Positions 1 through 12,500 of a DNA stretch of 64,000 nt are shown here, piece by piece. Origin of the DNA: Pristionchus mayeri (taxonomy: Eukaryota; Nematoda; Chromadorea; Rhabditida; Neodiplogasteridae); the NCBI GenBank assembly GCA_036245805.1, contig BTRK01000004.1:31171541-31235540 (forward strand), in the 5' to 3' direction. Position 1 is the stretch's first letter. Each line of letters opens with the position of its first letter. Below the pieces are notes generated by a model. It searched no databases. It was not told the DNA's origin and saw only the letters and a list, made by a program, of their open reading frames with translations. The translations under genes and the position numbers were made by a program.

Positions 1-1631
1 AAAGTGAAACCATAGGACGCCAAGTCCCGAAAATATGAACGAAAATCTGAAATTCCATGTACAAATAAAATCATACCATCTCGGGGAGCCGGAAACAAAG
101 TGAATTTTATTGCAGATTATGGAAGCTTAACTCGATACTTGTATAGGAAAAATGAGTAGTCGGCACTTTTAGGGTGGCCCCTTTCCGCAGTATGGCTCCG
201 AAGGTCGAACACATGATATGTCAAATTTTGAAAATTTCTCATCTCGCAGATTAATCATTGCAATCGATCAGTTCAACCAATTTATAACATTTCTCGATCA
301 AAGAAGTTAGATCATGTTGAATGAACACGAAATTTAAGCACTTCCAAAAATTCGATTTTCAAGGCTTCATTATGGCCTAATTCGAGCGCTTCCAGCTCAC
401 GATTTAGCCTTCCCTGAAAACGATCACTAATAGTTCTCAATGCTTGTCACCATCATGAACACATTCTGGAACTATTGGATCTCCAACGTGTTCCTGGCCC
501 TTGATTTCAATTCTCGAACTTGAAGGATCGCGTTGTTATAAATTCAAAATAATTATTTTTTGACTAAATGGTAATGAATCTCGGCTCTTTTCGATCACTA
601 AAAAACATTTTGAGATTAAGAGAGATGAACAATCATAAAATTGCGGCCCTTTTCAAAGGTTTTCAAAAATTCAAAATTTCAATGTTCACAAATTTCATTT
701 CTTTACAAATGATCTCCATGTTGGCATTATCAGTGTTTTCGTTCTCAGATGCTCAACAAATGATTTTTAGTGATCGAAAAGAGCCGAGATTCATTACCAT
801 TTAGTCGAAAAAATAATTATTTTGAATTTATAACAACGCGATCCTTCAAGTTCGAGAATTGAAATCAAGGGCCAGGAACACGTTGGAGATCCAATAATTC
901 TAGAATGTGTTCATGATGGTGACACGTATTGAGTACTATTAGTGATCGTTTTCAGGGAAGGCTAAATCATGAGCAGGAAGCGCTCGAATTAGGCCATAAT
1001 GAAGCCTTGAAAATCGAATTTTTGGAAGTGCTGAAATTTCGTGTTCATTCAACATGATCTAACTTCTTTGATCGAGAAATGTTATAAATTGGTTGAACTG
1101 ATCGATTGCAATGATTAATCTGCGAGATGAGAAATTTTCAAAATTTGACATATCATGTGTTCGACCTTCGGAGCCATACTGCGGAAAGGGGCCACCCTAA
1201 AAGTGCCGACTACTCATTTTTCCTATACAAGTATCGAATTAAGCTTCCATAATCTGCAATAAAATTCACTTTGTTTCCGGCTCCGCGAGATGGTATGATT
1301 TTATTTGTACATGGAATTTCAGATTTTCGTTCATATTTTCAGAACTTGGCGTCCTACGGTTTCACTTTCAACATGAAAGTTGTTCATCTGATTTTTCCGC
1401 ATATTTTGAGCACAAAACTGCATCTCTAGCACTTTTGGGAGCTGATATATTGTAGAGCCGGTTATAAAACCGGAAAATTCCTAAATGACGGTTCTGGGAT
1501 CTGTGACCTTGAAATTTCAAGAAGTTGGCTCTTGTATATGCTACATCAATAATATGAACTAGAACAAAAATAAAAGTTGGAAATTGTTCCCGGATGTCGG
1601 TTTTTCCATCCACTGACTCATGATACCTGTG
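1..1631. mobile_element. Large foldback element, copy 1, cut by the window edge
   Basis: The sequence folds back on itself around position 685: the text at 560-600 returns as its reverse complement near 771-806, and 1-120 returns near 1250-1370. The right arm runs on to about 1631, ending in CACTGACTCATGATACCTGTG. The same sequence with both ends present is at 55063-56946. No transposase is visible. The 78-residue frame at 568-804 is a product of the inverted repeat and should not be read as a gene. The left end lies outside the window. Confidence 0.85.
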
Positions 1632-1659
1632 TTATATCGTCTTCCATCCCTCTTTCCTC

Positions 1660-2250
1660 ACCTCTGCCTGGTCTCCTTCCTTCCCTCATCTCCTCCTCCC
1701 TCACAGGAGTGGCTCCTCCATGGGGCGTCGCCCGTCCATCAAGGAAGGAATCGTCATGTGCCAGGAAGGGATACAGACCCATCGACCTGCGAGATTACTC
1801 ATTATATTCTGAGTCAATTGTGGAATGGGAGATTATGGTTGTTATGGCAAAAAGGGAGAATATAGTTGTTATGGCAAAAATTGATTGCACTGTCCTAGTT
1901 CATACTGCTATTTTATGTTTTAAAAAATAGACTAATCTCGGATTTCTTAATCTTGACACTTAAAAAATTACTAAATATTTTCAAATCATAATTCATTCGC
2001 AGATTCACGTTTCAAGATGAACACTAAATCGATAGTTCTGCGACAACCCACATGCGTCAAGAAGTCACCCTATTAACAATAATAAATTCAATGCTCACCT
2101 CCTGCTTCTCTGCTTCTTCGCCGTTCCTCCTCCCTCCGTGACGAGGTTCTCACTCGTGGTGCCACCGTAGTTCTCCTGGTCATCCGTCGGCGTCGGCGGA
2201 CGCAGACGCGGCACCACGCACACACGATTCAGCTGCCACTGCAATCGAAG
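1660..2250 (-). CDS. Possible minus-strand exons downstream of the GANP-like gene
   Basis: Two stretches look like exons on the minus strand. The first, about 2116-2238, follows an acceptor TTGCAG and opens with WQLNRVCVVPRLRPPTPTDD; it ends in a basic KKQRSRR just before a GTGAGC donor. The second, about 1665-1790, encodes IPFLAHDDSFLDGRATPHGG and ends before GTGAGG. The composition (Pro/Arg linker, basic nuclear-localisation-like tail) resembles the exon at 6526-6628 of the GANP-like gene. They could be the real C-terminus of that gene or a partial tandem duplicate. Transcription is unproven and the gene end is not visible, because foldback copy 1 starts at 1631. Confidence 0.35.
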
Positions 2251-3325
2251 CGTTGTCATTTTAAAAAATATTTATCGCCCCCACAGTTTCACACAAATCA
2301 TGAGAGCAGATGATGCCCAAAGTATGCAATCAATCTAAAGCAAAAATGTGATAAATCACTGCAAATACTGGTTGTGAGTTATTGATGTAGAATTTTCAAG
2401 AAGAGCTATTGCTATCTCGTACAACCCACGTTTCACACTTACGATTAGAGCACACACACACAATGTGTCGACGGGATCGCATTCATAAAAAATTTAAAAA
2501 AAAACTGTTTTTCTCAATTAGGGACTGCAACGCTGTTAACGAACGAGCAAAACAATTCACAAAATTGTACATAACTGAAAGCTATGCCTGCTCCATTCCG
2601 ACTTTTCACTTTAGTTTTGTAAAAAATATTTTAATTAATTAGAAAAACATAAATGAATGATAAGCAAAAGGCCGACGCTTTCAGTCCAAGTGGAGCGCAT
2701 CGCAAGTCACGTTTTTAATAAAATTATCGCAAATTGAAATTCGGTTGCGTTGTAAAACTTCATGATTGAGGTTCAATAATTTTTTTTCTTATGTTAACGG
2801 TACTCCGACAGCAATGAAACATCGCATAATAATAGAAAGAATAGTTTAATATTGATAGAACTTCAGAATCAGGAAGATTACGATACCGAGAACATTAAAA
2901 ATCATTTAAAAAGAGGACAACTTCCGAATATTTCTGGTTTTTTACCATAAATTGGGAAATGCTGCTTTAAAACAAATATCAAAAAATCTCAAATATACGG
3001 AAGTCGTCCTCTTTGCAAACACCGAAAATGTATTTTCACAACGGTAAAACGCTCAATTTTGACAGCCTCATTCTCTTTTATTTGATATTTATATTTATTT
3101 TTATTGTGAAAACAATTTTTTGTGATTGATAATCTACCAAAAACTGGGGAAATGAAGCTTCAACACATAATTCTGAAAACATGTATATTTTCGATCACAT
3201 CGTGCTTCTCCGGTTCTGCAATATATCTCTTTTTGCCTTGCTTGTTGTTCTTTCAAGATGTGTTCATATTCATTCCAATCAATAAAATTGTCGAAAAATC
3301 GCATTAAATATTTTTAAAAAATGTT
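2251..3325. other. AT-rich non-coding stretch
   Basis: No convincing exon, RNA gene or inverted repeat was seen. A short CA run (about 2450-2462) and A/T homopolymers are the only features. If the exons on either side belong to one gene, this is an intron. Confidence 0.4.
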
Positions 3326-3448
3326 TTAAAATAATGAAAGAATTTGGCTTGAAAAGTACGGTAGTTTGAAAGCAAAAGCGTCGGAAGGAGGCAACCAATA
3401 TTCCGTACTCAAAAAATTCGGGCTGCCGTCCCTATTCTCAATGCTTAC

Positions 3449-3684
3449 CGTAATCTTCAGTTTCCTCCTCGCCCTTCTCTCTGCCCATTCCCTCCAGTGA
3501 TCTACCACCAATCGGGCGATTCTCCTCTCTCTCCTCTCCACGAAACCGATCACCGCCAGTGCTGTCTGAAGGAGATTGGAATGCCACGGGTTTGGTCTCT
3601 GGACACATTCTCCGATCTTCACGAAAATTTGAGGATATACTAATTCGAGTACGCTGATTAAAAATCCGTTGTCAAAATCTGCCA
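3449..3684 (-). CDS. Exon encoding a Trp/Arg-rich helix (GANP C-terminal-like)
   Basis: A minus-strand exon of about 236 bases is bounded by an acceptor (CGTTTGGCAG) and a GTAAGC donor. It reads DFDNGFLISVLELVYPQIF, then IGECVQRPNPW, and ends in the strongly basic IARLVVDHWREWAERRARRK. The last part resembles the WRE-containing basic helix of GANP proteins and the exon at about 6866-6970 of the neighbouring gene ([13 protein letters not shown]). I infer either that the GANP-like gene continues down to here, or that its 3' exons were duplicated. Part of this exon is repeated in inverted orientation at 6062-6172. Confidence 0.45.
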
Positions 3685-3823
3685 AACGGTCATAGAAAAA
3701 ATCGATAATTCCTTCTTAGTGTAAAATGACCGCCATCTATTCAACTTTCAAGTGCATTGGTAACCGAATGGTATTGTTTTGTAATATATTCAAGAAAAAA
3801 TTTTGAAAAATTGTTTTTACATA

Positions 3824-5866
3824 CAGTACTGTCCGAAAGTCAGTGGAGACTTTTTGAATCTTTTGTAACTTTTTACCCAGGAAAGGGATCATTCTAGCGC
3901 TTAGGTGTTACGTACCAAATCCATCGGAGATTTTGATAATGACATTGGGGTATGACGTAATTGCCTAGTTATTGCGTAGTGATGACGCAATCAAACGACA
4001 CTTTTTCAAAACGGCATTATTCTTACATAGATTTTTTACTGCTCGCCCTACTTTCTGAGACTGGAGATGTGACCGAGGCCTACTCAGTAATAATTTTTGA
4101 CGTTGCTGCTCGGTCGCACATTTGCAGCAGCATTGCTGCAAAAACAGGGTCGGAAATTCAGTACTCGGCTAGCTAGAGACGCGTTCAAAGGATCAAAATG
4201 ATCGCTATCATGAATCATGATGATCCTGAGAATATGAAAACCATAGATGTGCAGGGATTGTATCGGGGGGGGGGGGGGGGGGGGGGTGCCCATCCGGATG
4301 GGCTCCCCCCCTCGACGTATAGGGGGTCATGGTCAAAAATCGATCGGTAGGTCAAGACTAAGTGCTATAACCAATCGATAGTACAGTACACCCTGATACC
4401 GTATATGGATACCGTAACCCGCGAATATCGCAAACTAACTTTATTTTTTAAAAAGTCCTGGCATCGTGCCCAATCGATTGTACAGTACCCAAGTCACAAC
4501 CGTAACCCAGTTCCATGGGTCAGATCCAGTTCCTTGGGTCAAAATTTTTTCTAAAATTGTCAACCATTTTTCTAAAAATCCTAAGTCGATTACAAAATTA
4601 TTCTACAGTAACGAGAGATACGGTAGGATAATTAAAAATAATTATACTATCGATTTTAAAATTTTAGAAAAATTTTTGACCCAAGGAACTGGATCTGACC
4701 CATGGAACTGGGTTACGGTAGTGACTTGGGTACTGTACAATCGATTGGGCACGGTGCCAGGACTTTTTAAAAATAAAGTTAGTTTGCGATATTCGCGGAT
4801 TACGGTATCCATATACGGTATCAGGGTGTACTGTACTATCGATTGGTTATGGTACTTAGTCTTGACCTACCGATCGATTTTTGACCATGACCCCCTTCCG
4901 GATGGGCACCCCCCGATTGTATCGTGCACAACTATGATGAAAACAATATCTCGAAATTTGCCCTCAGGGCATGAAAAAATCACTTTTTTGCATGATCGTT
5001 ATTTGGACATTCATAACTTCGAAGAAAAGTTTCGAAAAAAATCTGATTTTTGCATAGGCATGTTCAGAATGTATTAAAGAACTGATTCCCAACTTTTTAG
5101 AGCGATTGGATACCTTTCCTGCCCGTGGCATGCGTTTTTCGGAGGTATACTAGGGTCCGGAAGCACCTTGTTTACCCCTATGGGCGAGAGAGTGCAGACG
5201 ACGAGAGCGCGTAAACAGTGCCTTTCCCGACACGAGTATACTTCGAAAAACGCATGCCACGGGCAGGAAAGATATCCAATCTCTCTAAAAAGTTGGGAAT
5301 CAGTTCTTTAATACATTCTGAACATGCCTATGCAAAAAAACAGATTTTTTCGAAACTTTTCTACAAAGTTATGAATGTCCAAATAACGATCATGCAAAAA
5401 AGTGATTTTTTCATGCCCTGAGGGCAAATTTCGAGATATTGTTTTCATATTCTCAGGATCATCATGATTCATGATAGCGATCATTTTGATCCTTTGAACG
5501 CGTCTCTAGCTAGTCTAGAAGCCGAGTACTGAATTTCCGAACCAGTTTTTGCAGCAATGCTGCTGCAAATGTGCGACCGAGCAGCAACGTCAAAAATTAT
5601 TACTGAGTAGGCCTCGGTCACATCTCCAATCTCAGAAAGTATGGCGAGCAGTAAAAAATCTATGTAAGAATAATGCCGTTTTGAAAAAGTGTCGTTTGAT
5701 TGCGTCATCACTACGCAATAACTAGGCAATTACGTCATACCCCAATGTCGTTATCAAAATCTCCGATGGATTTGGTACGTAACACCTAAGCGCTAGAATG
5801 ATCCCTTTCCTGGGTAAAAAGTTACAAAAGATTCAAAAAGTCTCCACTGACTTTCGGACGGTACTG
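3824..5866. mobile_element. TA-flanked foldback DNA element (2.0 kb) with a nested element
   Basis: The left end CAGTACTGTCCGAAAGTCAG and the right end, its near-exact reverse complement, are each bordered by TA (3822-3823 and 5867-5868), the target duplication of Tc1/mariner-type transposases. The arms pair along their whole length: 4940-5080 matches 5300-5440, with a turning point near 5186. The left arm is longer because a second element (4265-4914) is inserted in it. No transposase is encoded, so this is a non-autonomous element. The 203-residue frame at 4466-5077 crosses the nested insertion and is not a gene. Confidence 0.9.
4265..4914. mobile_element. Nested palindromic element with 9 bp target duplication
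   Basis: The inverted ends are GGGGGGTGCCCATCCGG (left) and its reverse complement (right). The 9-mer GATTGTATC flanks both sides (4256-4264 and 4915-4923). A 9 bp duplication is typical of Mutator-like (MULE) transposases and is clearly different from the TA of the host element. The left end carries a run of 22 G (4265-4286). The internal palindrome (AAAATCGATCGGTAGGTCAA and so on) is shared with the element at 20196-20890. Confidence 0.8.
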
Positions 5867-5868
5867 TA

Positions 5869-6061
5869 CTTTGACATTGATGGGGGGGGGGGGGGGCAGA
5901 TGAACGAAAAGCAAAAATAATATGCTTTTATGGGAGTCGAAGCCCCGATGTCGGGGCGATGCTCACACATCCATCCCAGTAGGCCACCACAGATATGTGT
6001 AGAAGTGCAAAGAATCACCTAACGTCTCAACGGGAAAGTATCAATTTTTTCAACGACCTAT
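5869..6061. other. Short unique stretch with a G16 run
   Basis: A run of 16 G starts at 5881. The rest is non-coding on either strand, and I recognise nothing else in it. Confidence 0.4.
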
Positions 6062-6172
6062 TGAACAGAATTTGACAACGGATTTGGAATCAGCGTACTC
6101 GAATTAGTATACCCTCAAATTTTCTTTAAGATCGGAGAATGTGTCCAGAGACCAAACCCATGTGAGCACTGA
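6062..6172 (+). pseudogene. Inverted fragment of the 3449-3684 exon
   Basis: On the plus strand this reads EFDNGFGISVLELVYPQIFF and then KIGECVQRPNP, almost the same as the start of the minus-strand exon at 3449-3684. It stops abruptly after AACCCATG and runs into unrelated sequence with stop codons. It is therefore a partial, inverted copy lying on the other side of the 3824-5866 foldback element. Confidence 0.75.
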
Positions 6173-6525
6173 ATTTTTATATGCAAATTTACTGCCCATA
6201 CAACAAAATATTGATTGCTAGTATCGAGTTTCAAAATTATCTCAAAACCATTGATTAGCATTGAACTTCAGTGATAGTGATAGCCATTGATGCACATAAA
6301 ATACTAAATTTCACAGGCATCATGAAAGAGAATATTTGATGGGAAGTATCGAGTTTACTCACTATATCAATTCCGGCACTAGGAACTATGACGTCATAGT
6401 TCTCATCCGACCTAGTGCCATCAGTTCCATTTACCTTACATTTTCTCAATGGCTCACTGACTTGCTACCCACAATTTTCACAATAATTAAAAAAATATAA
6501 TTTGCTCAAGATGACGTCACCCACC
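6173..6525. other. Intergenic or intronic stretch, nothing recognised
   Basis: No exon-like reading frame with splice sites was found. A short internal inverted repeat (CTAGGAACTATGACGTCATAGTTC, about 6380-6402) is the only structure. Confidence 0.4.
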
Positions 6526-9500
6526 AGTGGATCGATATTCGCGTATGGTCCCCTGCTCCTCTTCGTCTCTAGGTCATCCGGATCAGGAGTGCTCAATCGT
6601 CGCTTCAGGGTCTGCGCTCCGATGCCCTCTGCATGGGAGGCATTGAATTACGAGTTTTGAGAAATGTCGCCCGCTTCACTGCACTCCATACACCACACGC
6701 ACACTCACCAAAGGGATTCCTGGAGACTACCGCTGAGAGGACTTGGCGAACGCGCTGGCGTTCCTCCTATAAAACCACCATTACAGTATGTCTTTACAAT
6801 TTCAGTGTGCCCACTGGCTCAAGCACACAACGGTACGCTACCGTAATCTGTGGCTACCGTATACCTTTCTCCACTGTGCGTACTCCCTCCATCGATCGGT
6901 GAACTGCCGCAGCCAGAGGGCGTGCATGCGCTGCTTGTAGATTGCGATGCCCTCGGCGATCTGAGACAAGGTAAAGATCAAAGATCAAGTTGGAATTCCC
7001 CTCACCCTCTCCTGCTCCTCCTGCACTGCCTCTCGCACGATCTCCTTCGTCGATGCGTCGATCACCTGAGAAAATCAAAGATCAACAAATAGGAAGTAAT
7101 GTCCAGTCATTACAAATTATAAATTCAACAGCTTCTCACCTCCTTGACAACCGAAGGCCAGAAGACGCGTTTGAAGATGTAGTCGGTGCAGGATGAGAGA
7201 CGGGCCTGATCCGATTTTCTGCACGAGATCAAAGATCAATGAGTGATTACGGTAGTCTACCGTACCTTCGCTTCTCGGCCGACTTGGCTGCGGCGGCAGC
7301 AGCTGCAGCCCGCTCTGCGACCGCACGCGCCTCGCGCTCCTGCTGCTCCTGGAGAAGAAGTGTTAAAGTAAAATTCACGGATACATTTTTTTCGAGGAAA
7401 TTTTTGAACAGTTGTGAGGAAACAATGAAACATCAAATCGAAAACACAATACGTTTGTAGGATTTTTGTAGTATCTCCTCAAAGACTCTATCAAAAATCA
7501 AACGATTTTCAGAATTCAGTGAAACATTAACGTAAATATCACAAATCCGTCTCCTTGTGGAAATAATACAGAATCGAAGTCTACACGAACCTTCTTGACT
7601 CTCTCCTCCTCTCTCCGCTTCTCCTCCTCTTTCTTCTTCGCCGATCGCTCTTCAGCTACCGTATCTCGGACGACGTTTCTAGAAACAGGTTGAATACTGC
7701 ACAGCGCAGTGTTTTGCTCCACAAATTCAGAACAACTAGAAAAAGATGACTATCGCCAACTGAGATACACATAGATCGAAAAGCATGTAGATATCGACAT
7801 GTCAAAAAACGTACCCTCCCTTAACAAATACATTGAATATTCTTCATCATATTATTGGCCTGTAAAATGAATAAATACAAACGTGACCCCGTTCTGAGAA
7901 AAAGTGCCGCCGCTGAGAAAAACGTCTCAAAATCCGATTTTCACGTTATGATAAATTTTTTTAATTATTTGCGCAGCATGACTATTCGATCTATGGAGAT
8001 ACAGTAATCCTCACTTGGTGACCTCCTCGACGACTCCCGTCAGCAGCTTCTCTGCGGTCTGGCGCACCTCGCCCGCTTCCATCTTCGGCTGCGGCTGCAA
8101 AGAATGTATTGATCAAAATGAGGAAAGTGGCGCTACTCGTCTAACATTGTGTGCAAAAACTCTTCTCAACAATATTTTGGATATAAATCACTACTCGATC
8201 ACCGCAACCTCACCTTGGCTACGGTATCCGACTCCTGCTTCATGCTGAACAGTGGCTTCTTCTCCTCGGCTGTAGTATCCGTCGTGGACCCAGAGGCGAA
8301 CGAGAAACCTGGAACGACAATGTCTCTAGACTCGCCAGTTTTCCGCTGAAACCTCTGCACAAACTATGCGAATATGTCTTTGTCGTACAACAACTTGGCT
8401 AAACGAGAAGAATAAAAACAAAGATCAAAGACCAACCACCGAGTGACGGTTTGACGCCGAATCCTCCGAAGCTTGGGGCACCGGTGGTGGCGCCTGCTCC
8501 GAAGGCGCTGCCAGTCGTCTTGCCGCCAAATGAGGGAAATCCGCCTGGGAAGGATCCATGATGATTAGGGTGTGAATAAAGAAGCAGTTTCGAGAGGATG
8601 AAAACAAAATGCCGATATTTTGATAGGAAATAGAGTTGCCCTCACCTATACTCGACTCCCCGCTCGCTGCAGTTGCTGCACCCGTCGTAGCTTTTCCTGA
8701 ATGCATATTATTACAAATAGAAATTTAAAAACTATTTTACGCACCCGCAAAATGAAAGGTTTAGATATAGATCAACTGTTTTCCTATAAGGAAGCATGTG
8801 ATCAGCCGGAGGCAACTTGCGCCTATAACATTTACCTAAAAGTACTCACCGAATGCGGACAGTCCTCCGAAGGCTGACTTGCTGCTTGCAGCAGCTCCCA
8901 GCGGTCGCTCGACGACGATCTCCGCCCGCTTCTGCTGCACTCGCGCCAGATTATGAGACGCGAACGGGTCGTCCGGAGCTGCGAGAAGTATTATTAGATA
9001 CCCCCTTGCATGCTTACAGTAGGGAAATATATCAAGCAAGAATTAGGAAAATATCCTTCTCGACGGATCGTCCGTATGGATTTTTAAAAATCCAATTGTT
9101 TTCAGATCTCCAATCTTCCAGAAATCATCGATCACCCCTCCCTCTGCTCACCAGCACTGCCGAGTCTTTGGAGGTATCCGTTGAGGACGGGGTCGTACGA
9201 GTACGTGCCGGAGGAGGGATCGAAGGAATCCACGGGAGGAGGAGATGAGTCCAGATTGAGAGACACACGGGAAGGACCACCAAGGAAGATCTGAAGAGGG
9301 GACATGTATGACTCATTACCAGGAATCCAAAATGGCATCTCTACGTGTGCCTAACTAGCAACACATCTGGCTAATAGTTCGATCAACGTTGAGACTCAAT
9401 CAACTCAAGTTTTTGTTAGTATCGAAAACAGCCACGAATTGCCAATCTCCTATGATGAGAGGGTGATTCACCACTCATCCTTCTCCTCACCTCCGACAGT

Positions 9501-12500
9501 TTCCGTCCCTCTCTCTTCTCATCGATCCACGCAGCGGACACAGTCAACTCGCCCGCCTCCGCGGAGAAGTCCCTGCAAGGAGACGGGTTGAGGGAACATA
9601 AGTGTCCAAATTAGTATAGTTACACTCTTGAATAATATTTATCTGCGAGTACTGCACTTAAAAAAACATTCCATTTCCACCCATATCTGATGTTCAAACC
9701 TATCCGACACATGAAAGGATCTAGCGAAAATTGAATGACATATGCAACAATCATTTCAAGTAAAAACAAGACTAAACCCTTACTTGGGCAGCAAGATAGG
9801 GGCTCCGTCGGCGTCTTGCGTAAACTGCGACAATCCGTACTGCTCCGCCATCTGAAGTAGAGTACTGTTTCTCACATATATGATCTACCTTCGATAGGAA
9901 ATCGATTTTTTTTATGCAGCACCATCTTCCCATAATCAATAATTTTACAGTGTACAGTAGAAAGATTTTTCAACAATCGTCTACTCATTCTTCCATCTAC
10001 CGTACCCACCTGGGTGGCCTGATCAAGATTCTCGAATGCGAGGGTCTTCACGACGAGTTCCATCGGCAGTCCTCCTCTCTTGTATGCACTCGCCATCGTC
10101 GAGAACGCTTGCAATCGCATCTGAAAAATCAACATCTTTTCGTTTCAAAGAGATGGGAAAATATTATAATTTGGAAGGTCCATGTTCCAATTGGTTATTA
10201 TCACCCAACGAACAGTTCCTCCAAAGAAATGGTTCATTCTACTTCTTCTTTTGCATTTTAATGATACCCCAAGTGCCCTGAAATTGATAAATCGCACCAT
10301 TGTAATACACTACAGAAACAATACTCACCTTGCCAAAGTAGCGGATGAGGATGCAGCACTGGGAGAACGTCGCCTGCTCTCGAGTCAGACGGAAGAAACT
10401 GGAGAGAGCAAGGAGGGATCAGAGATCAAACTACACATTTAACAGTGAGAACTGGAGTACGATACCACTCTATCTTTGTTCTATTCACTTTCTCACCGCT
10501 CGACCGGTCGAGAATTGAGATGAATGAAGAAATGATTGCTCAAAAATCGAACTCTAATGAGTAAAACTACAAACTACGTTCAAGATGGTGAGACCAAAGT
10601 ACAAACCGCGTGTAATTGTTGGATTGGATGGCGGAGAAGAGCTTGAGGGCCAGGCGAACGGAGGGAGACTCACGCACGCTACGACGGTACGAGAGCACCT
10701 GAGGAGGGAGGAGTGACAGTGAATCACTATCACTATTAGTGATTCATTTCCCAACTCGATTCCTCTTTCTTCTTCTCAATAGTCAAATCTGCTCAAGAGA
10801 AGTTAGCGTACAACTACAGAGTAGAGATCAAAGATCACTCGATACCTGTCGCAGGATGTTGCTGTCCGTCAGGTGCAGCATCACATCGTACGCACGGAAT
10901 TCCGCCTCGGTCTCCACGAAGATCTCCTGGAGAGTTAAGAAATTACTTTGACCGAATATCTAGTGAGTGTTGTGACCGGCATACACACTCAGATCACACA
11001 CATTTCCCCCATCCAAAGCGACGTTTTTGCCAAAGCCTAATTTGTCGAGCCCTCTGACCTTCTTGGCGAGGTCCTCGTAGAGGTGTCTCAGTGATTGCAG
11101 ACACTTGCTCAGATTCTCGTCGTTCATTCGGGGGTCGAATTCCTCCTGACGAAGATGAGACAGCGAGAAACCGGCGAACATGTGCATACGAGTGCAGCTG
11201 CAAGGAGAGAGTAGTTCATGCGAGCCCTAGTAATGCAACTTCACAGTACATATGAGAGGAATCGCGAGAGGATCGACCATTTGAGGGGGGTGAGCGGCGG
11301 TAGGAATCAAGTTTGTCCTATCCTGAAAACAATTAGGATACAAGCACTTCAAATGATGCTCTTTCAAACTGCGCCTTCAGAATTTCGATAACTGTCGTCA
11401 TCGTCGAGATTCAGAAGACCAAAGATGGAACTATCACTTTTCGACAGTTAAATCGCGCTCACTTAAATGATCATAATTCCCTTTAGAATAAAGATAGAAG
11501 GTCGTTCTTTGTTTCAAATGAGAGCTACCATCATGTACTGCAACTTTTATGTTGAGGTAATCATTCCTGGACATCATCCTGGTGAGGGGCGGTCGGGTGA
11601 ACCAAAACTTTCGTAACTTTGGAAATCGGAAATACTTTCTGGGTTTTCATGCTTAAGTTGTAGTACATATATGTGCCTCACTTCTCCCCAAAAATGAGCA
11701 AAATCGGGGTATAGAAAAAAAGGGGGCGCACTTTCGTGATCCGACCCCAATATGAGTTACGGACTCGAATACTTCCGTATCTTCAATTACCCTTATTTGC
11801 ACTCAGAATCATCCAAAAACATCCAAAAGAACATTTAAAATTGTTTCCGCCCATAGCATCAGGCTGGTGCAAAAGTCTTGCGGTTTTTTGTGTCCGTACT
11901 TTAAACTATCATAATGCTCTTGTCCCAAAACACAATTACTAACAAACATAGCAATGTTTAGAGGTATGCTTGTACTTTACATGCACATGTAATCGACGCA
12001 AGAAATTATGATAAACCCAATTGCAATTAATCCTCACAATTTCGCATTAAATGTATTTTACTGGATATTTGTTGGCAAAATTCACAAAAACTGCCCATAC
12101 TGATGTCTGGGAAGTATCACGTATACCCTTTCATAAAATATGTTTTAACTGTGTCTCGATTAAGTTTGGACCGAATTACATGCAATTGAAAATATACTGT
12201 CGACGCTGGCTACATGAAACTTTTTCGGATTTTTTGCATCGAAGACCAATCATACAGGCTTCACTATGAGTGCGCTATATTCACAAACCAAGAGGCTTTA
12301 TTCTCAGAAAAAATATTAGCGCCTGCACCTTTCTCGTTTCAGAAAATTGGAATTTCTCATTTTTCAAAAATATGCGACATCAACATAAAAATGCAATATG
12401 TAGTCATTTACAGATCAATGTATTCCTCAAAAGAATGTAACTTCCATCATCCATGAAAAAAGTATGTACAGCGTAAAGATGGGAGCTTCATATAACCACC

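Noticed and set aside
4466..5077. 203-codon open frame on the plus strand
   Set aside because: It crosses the end of a nested element into its host element; both parts are arms of inverted repeats.
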